A stretch of DNA of 64,000 bases. It comes from Ananas comosus. Taxonomy: Eukaryota > Streptophyta > Magnoliopsida > Poales > Bromeliaceae. The position numbers were made by a program, and so were the translations under genes. The notes beneath the pieces were generated by a model, which saw only the letters and a list, made by a program, of their open reading frames with translations, was not told where the DNA came from and searched no databases. Positions within the stretch are counted from its first letter, which is position 1; each line of letters begins with the position of its first letter. Shown here one piece after another: positions 59,281-64,000 of the stretch. The stretch spans positions 9,721,277 to 9,785,276 of the forward strand of contig NC_033621.1 of assembly GCF_001540865.1 (NCBI RefSeq), written 5' to 3'.

Positions 59281-60039
59281 CTTTATTAATATATAAAGGC
59301 ATTTGGCTCTTTCAACCGACCAGTCACTGTGTATTCCATATATTCGGCTCATCAGCCGACCCCAGATCTTGTGTTTTCTGTACATTCGGCTCTTCCAGCT
59401 GAACCGAATTTACTGTGGAGGCTTCGAACCAGGCTAATCCGATCCCTCATCAGCCGAATCGCTTGATCAATCAAAGGGCGCAAACTTCGAGGATCACTAG
59501 CAGAAGCCGTGTTTCATCCCGACGCACTCCCCGAGGAGGACCTTTGACCCGGTCGAGGATCGGAGATTTTCGGCGCGAACAACACCATGACTCTAAATAC
59601 ACTTTGCGAAGGCTATAGGACCTTGGACGACGTTTTGATTCGATGTCATGCACAAAATCTTATAAGATTTTAAAATATATATATATATATAAAAAAAAAT
59701 CTATTTTTTCTATTCCAATTTTGATAATAAGTATGGCGATCGAAGACTAGGTTTAACTGAACATTAATTTTTATAACGTTGATCACATGTTAGAGTACAA
59801 ACTATAATTTTTTGTGTATCATGAAGCTCTATAAAACCATATGCAATACATACAACTGAAACAATTGAGTAATTAATAACTTTAATTGAAGAAAGAGTTC
59901 GATTAAGCTTTTTAATAAGATTTAAGGGATCTAATTGCTAAAATTGAAAGTTTATGCATGTAAAGCAGGTTTAAGGAAGTCTAGACTAAATTTGGATCAA
60001 ATTGAAATCAATTTGTATCGAAACAGAGTTCTAAAATAG

Positions 60040-60087
<48 letters not shown>
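60040..60087. repeat. Poly-A tract, about 48 bp
   Basis: An uninterrupted A run. It could be the tail of a retroposed sequence or simple repeat expansion. Confidence 0.9.
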
Positions 60088-60090
<3 letters not shown>

Positions 60091-60099
60091 AAGTTTCAA

Positions 60100-61000
60100 A
60101 CCTTTTGGGCACCCGGAATAAGGATTTGGGTATCTTAAATGAATTCGGATGGCTTGATGCGGCGCCCAAAATGAGCAGGCACTTTGTTGGAGAGCTAAGT
60201 TGGTGAGAGGCCCACTTTCGGGCGCTCGGATTCCTTTGTGGGCATTTAGATCATTTCGAATCTCACCCGAGGGTGCGCGAAACCTTTTCGGACTCCCAAC
60301 CCAAGCATTGGAACGCGAAGGACTATTACATATATGCATCCAAAATGCCCTAAGGGCACCGGGAACAACTTTCGTGCAGCCCCTTGCGGGCGGACAAATG
60401 ATTTTTGAATGCTCAATCCAAGAGTACTAGTTGCAAGCTAGAATAAACAATTGGACGCTCAATTCATATTTCAGATGCCCAAATTGTGAAATGAACGAAC
60501 CAAGCGAACACAGCTACGACACCTTCAAGCCGAACACAGCTACGACACCTTCAGGCCCTCAAAACCTAGCATAAAAGCTATGGTTTGTCTGGTTGCAAAT
60601 TTGAAAGGTTGGGGAGTTTATGTGCTATTGTAGCACCTCTATAAATAGGGTTTCACAGTAAACTCTAATTTTCCGGCCTATTTTCCCCTTCCACCCTCTC
60701 TTTCTTCCTCCTCTCTCCCTCAAGTGCCCTAAAGTTTTCATTGTTGAATCTTGAAGATCCACTTAGATGGAGGCTTAGAGAAGATCAATGGCTTCAAAAC
60801 AAAGCTCTAGAAGGGAAAAGAAGTACACTTCACCCACATTTCTCTTGCTAGGAAGAGAAAACGTAAGTTAGTGTTTTCAGGATTTCTTTTGGAGTTTTCT
60901 CAAATGTGACATTTGAGGGTTCTAGCTTGGTTAGAACTCCTTTTTAGGTTTAGAAGAGATCTAGAAAAAGGTAGGAAATATCACCAAAATAGCTTTGATC
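60100..61000 (+). mobile_element. LTR-like promoter region, gypsy type
   Basis: CTCTATAAATAGGGTTTC (60,638-60,655) is a strong TATA box followed by a CT-rich leader, as in long gypsy LTRs. Upstream are words 'gggcacccgg', 'gggcgctcgg' and a 29-bp tandem 'gaacacagctacgacacctt' (60,507-60,560). Neither LTR ends nor pol were identified. Confidence 0.45.
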
Positions 61001-61439
61001 TCTCCTTTGTCTAAAGATTTTCTTGATTTCACGCATATACAAATATGCGATATATAAGCTAAATGCATTTTAGTTGCATACAAGTAAAACTTGTAGGTCA
61101 AGATGGCTTATTAGCATTTGATCTAGGAAAAGAAGGTTTTCAACATGTATAAAGGAAAAGGAATAGATGACATACTCGCATACATGTAAATATTATCATG
61201 TGAACCTTGTGTGTAGGTGGAATATATGTGGCATTTAACCTAGGATGAAACCTAAGGTATAACATAGTTGTACATGAACTCAAGTTAAACTTGAGCTAGA
61301 GGATGAGTGTATGTGTAATGGACATGATAAACAACCCTAGAAATCATAAATTTATAGTATGACAATGCCATAGGTCACAACATTCTGAAATGGTCAATAA
61401 AGAAGATGCAGATCGCCCTTCCTTTTGTAGTGCTTGGAG

Positions 61440-62030
61440 AGGGCTTTTTTTTTTCATTTTAACCCTTTAAATACTTATAATTGGCCAAATAGTTTTGTAA
61501 AAAAATTTATTTCGGCAGATAACCCTATTTTGTCCGGCTCAGTATAGAGATAGAAAAATAATTGAAAGGTGGTCAATCGTTTACCGTCTTTAATGCAATT
61601 TAGAAGATGGTGAAAGATTCACCATCTTTTTTTATTCTTTAAAGACAGTAAATGGTGCATGGTCTTTTCCTTAAAGATAAAAATGGTGAATGATTTGCCA
61701 TATCTTTCTATTTTTCATATATAATATCAACAATCACATAATAATTTTTCAACAAATTATATATAATCCTAACAACCTAAAATATTCTAACAACATACCT
61801 GCACTATTTTAACGATCAAACAAAAATTCTAATAATCCCCATATAATCTTAACAACCTCATAAAACTTATAAAATAATGAAAACAATATAAAAATGGCTA
61901 ATCATTCGTCGTTTTCTAAAGACGGTGAATGATTCACCGTGTTTCTCAAGTTAGTTGGCTAAATAAAATTTTGAAAGAGTTATTTGAAAAATTAGAAAAT
62001 TTTATAGAATTATCATTAAAAAAAGTCTGC
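61440..62030. repeat. AT-rich region with three GGTGAAT palindromes
   Basis: GATGGTGAA-AGA-TTCACCATC (61,606-61,626), a weaker ATGGTGAATGATTTGCCAT (61,683-61,701) and ACGGTGAATGATTCACCGT (61,922-61,940). The outer sequences 'ttggccaaatag' and 'gttggctaaataaaatttt' may be the decayed ends of one element. Confidence 0.55.
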
Positions 62031-62039
62031 TTAGAGACG

Positions 62040-63111
62040 TCGATCGCCCTCAACTCCAAGTGACCACTATGCTTGGTGATGTCGATTTTCCTTGACACTG
62101 AATGCCTACCAATTGGAGAGATGCCAATCACCTTTGATTCTCTATGATGTGTATAGTGTGAAATGGAACCAACAAAATGATTAATTAAAGACATGAGACA
62201 AATTGGGTATTAATATAGTCGATAACAAAATAACTCATTGTGGCATACTTTGCTTACTTGAGGTAGTAAATACCTTGCTTATTCTACTGTGGTAATGGTT
62301 GTTATTTATTATTACCTACCACTAATACCTCCTTTGGACGGAGTGAATATAGAGTGTCACTTTCGTTGATTGCACTCACTAAGAATTTATCTAAAATTCT
62401 TAACCAGTGGTTGTTTACACCTTTTAAGATCCTACCACGACTAGTGAGGTAGGGAACTATGGGAGGGCATCTAAACCAAGTGAGAGGTCTAGAGTGTACT
62501 CTTATAAGAACACTAGAAATTGTAATATTTTGAAAAGGTTTAAATGTTATAGACTTTAAAGAATTAAAGTTATAATGGTTTAAATCTAATAATATTAGTC
62601 TGATGGTTCTTGTATCTATGTCATATATATTTTGTACAGGTTGGTATATGCTTTGCTCATGTAGATAGAAAAAAAAGTTACCCGTTCGGAGGGTTTGTTG
62701 CACTTGCCCAAGCGGGTCTAATTAATGGAATTCATGACATGACAATGCATCTGTTTACAAAAAAACTAAAGTTCAGAAAATCTTTATACATTTTTTAAAA
62801 AATTTTAACACCGAAGTTATTATCATTATTTCTTTCTCTCCTAACTACCTTTGTTTGTTGTCTAGAACAAAATTAATTATAACATATTAAAAAGATGGGG
62901 TTAAGAATAAATTTGATTTATCACCAACTAAACAATGAAATGAAAGTCGCCATATTAAGGCCCAACTCAATACCATGGTGGAAAGGGAAGTAAAATAATG
63001 ATGTATCATTTATTGTGTTCAATAAGACTTTAAAAGCAGTATGTTCATAAGTAACTCAATTTTTTTTATAAGTTTATATTTATTTCTGTCAAGTTTATCT
63101 TTTAATATTTT
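62040..63111. other. Non-coding region, no recognised feature
   Basis: Moderate AT content. A minus-strand open frame at 62,302-62,703 has no recognisable motif and no support. Confidence 0.5.
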
Positions 63112-63297
63112 GTTGGTTAGACATAAGAGATAAGTTTAAATCTTGTTCAATTATAGCTATTAGGATTTTTGGGTTATGTCTATATACAAACAGACTGTTG
63201 TAAATGTGTAGAAAATAATCCACCATCAAAATTTAGTCCAAGAATATTTAATAAAGTTTTTAGTTTCATTCATTGCAATACTCCTCACCTTCCAACA
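63112..63297 (+). mobile_element. 5' LTR (186 bp) of a Ty1-copia element running off the window
   Basis: Runs TGTTGG...CCAACA with perfect 6-bp inverted ends and a TATATACAAAC box inside (about 63,181). Directly followed by the primer site TGGTATCAGAGCC (63,300-63,312). The 3' LTR and target duplication are out of view. Confidence 0.75.
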
Positions 63298-63309
63298 AGT
63301 GGTATCAGA

Positions 63310-64000
63310 GCCAAGTTGAAGAAGCCTTACGACGAAGAAAAGATCGTCGGCTTCATGATCGAGGACGTAGAACGTGCCGGCATCGTGCTCTCCATCAACA
63401 TCGATAGTTGATCGTGGCCCTAAATAGGATGATTCAACCACAGCTTCCGAAGTTTACAGGAAAGAACTTCGATTACTTGAGTATCCAGATAAAATGCTTA
63501 TTCTCATCTTAGGAGTAATGGGACATTGTAAAGGATGGCTTCAAAGATGTTATTGATAGTGAGTTCGAAATGCTCGCTGGTGCAAAGAAGGAGGTGCTCA
63601 AAGATTTCCAAAAGAAAGACAGAAATGCACTATTCTTTCTGTATCAGGTGGTGGATCAAGTTATTTTTAAGAGGTTATTGAATGCCAAGACAGCAAAAAA
63701 AAAGCGTAGGACATGCTTGAGAGGAGTTACCGAGGCACAGATAAAGAAAAAAAAGTATGAATCCAAACTTTTAAAGGTGAATTTGAATTTTTACAGATGA
63801 ACGAAGTTGAATCAATTGACGACTATTGTAGTCTGGTAGTATTCGAATCAAATCAAATACGGATGAATAGGGAAAACTAGCACGACAAATTAATTGTTGA
63901 AAAAATTATGAGATAAGTAACTGGCAAACATGATCACGCCGTGTCTTCAATTGAGGCGGCCAAGACATAGACAACCTAATAGTAGAAGATTTGTCGGGAT
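63310..64000 (+). pseudogene. Copia gag, degenerate, cut by window end
   Basis: Plus-strand frames read MIQPQLPKFTGKNFDYLSIQ, then QKKDRNALFFLYQVVDQVIF and, after a frame change, EVESIDDYCSLVV, matching the order of copia gag (the W-x-x-x-Y-like N-terminus through to the UBN2 region). Stops and frameshifts occur near 63,510, 63,700 and 63,800. Not functional. Confidence 0.75.

Larger units (their letters stand above)
58203..59640 (+). mobile_element. Rearranged LTR retrotransposon: truncated LTR, gag piece, LTR, gag start
   Basis: A 212-bp LTR start (58,203-58,414, TGTTGATGCCAAAATTG) runs into gag-like coding. Then come a polypurine tract (AGGGGGGCA, 58,880-58,888) and a longer LTR from 58,890 to about 59,400, with TATAAATA near 59,028. 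A second internal start with basic N-terminal gag-like codons (59,415-59,618) follows. The order LTR-internal-LTR-internal suggests two tandem insertions or unequal recombination. Confidence 0.7.

Noticed and set aside
60031..60339. Minus-strand frame with poly-Phe tail
   Set aside because: Ends in the poly-A tract and shows no homology to a known domain.
62302..62703. 133-codon minus-strand frame
   Set aside because: No motif, no start context, and composition like surrounding non-coding DNA.

Overview
This is nuclear DNA of a flowering plant, most probably a monocot. The first coding exons are very GC-rich (poly-Ala, Gly and Arg runs) and lie in an AT-rich background packed with nested plant transposons: LINE, copia, gypsy, TRIM, CACTA, hAT, MULE and Harbinger types. 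I cannot name the species from sequence alone; a bromeliad-like or other commelinid monocot would fit. Nothing bacterial or viral was seen. There are few single-copy genes, and all of them lie on the minus strand.

Left part (1-10,600) is repeats only: a LINE whose reverse transcriptase frame is unbroken except for seven stop codons; a Harbinger-like element; a 4.6-kb solo LTR with a perfect 5-bp target duplication (TTATG); and a MULE-type MITE inserted in one of two copies of a dispersed repeat, so that the empty site is visible in the other copy.

Middle-left (10,980-31,600) holds a decayed cysteine-rich receptor-like kinase (CRK) locus. The six 3' exons (transmembrane plus kinase, 13,260 to 11,199, minus strand) are intact, and the last exon's tail is tandemly triplicated. 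The first exon survives only as fragments at 16,485-16,675 and, as a paralogous copy, at 28,690-28,890. Between and around them lie three gene-capturing CACTA elements, a second LINE, a gypsy remnant, a 532-bp TRIM and a probable Helitron end.

Middle (32,140-34,830) is an intact two-exon gene for a plant GLTSCR1-domain protein (BRIP-like, a BRM-type SWI/SNF subunit).

Right part (36,550-57,360) is one alpha/beta-hydrolase gene of the plant monoacylglycerol-lipase type, seven coding exons over about 20 kb. Its third intron is 14.2 kb and holds a complete copia element (TSD GAGAG) that itself carries two hAT insertions, a further hAT element, and a cluster of fold-back elements sitting in TA/GA microsatellites, one of them with a 271-bp SMART-like TRIM inside. 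The first exon and its promoter are present twice in tandem (54.3 and 56.0 kb). Exon 5 carries a 2-bp deletion that kills the frame unless an AG four bases further on is used as acceptor.

Far right (57,400-64,000) returns to repeats: a rearranged LTR element with gag fragments, an LTR-like promoter region, palindrome-rich sequence, and the 5' LTR and degenerate gag of another copia that runs off the window.

The window holds five isolated single Ns and one 61-N gap. Each single N lies at a repeat junction, so several duplications, including the duplicated first exon, should be treated as possible assembly joins.
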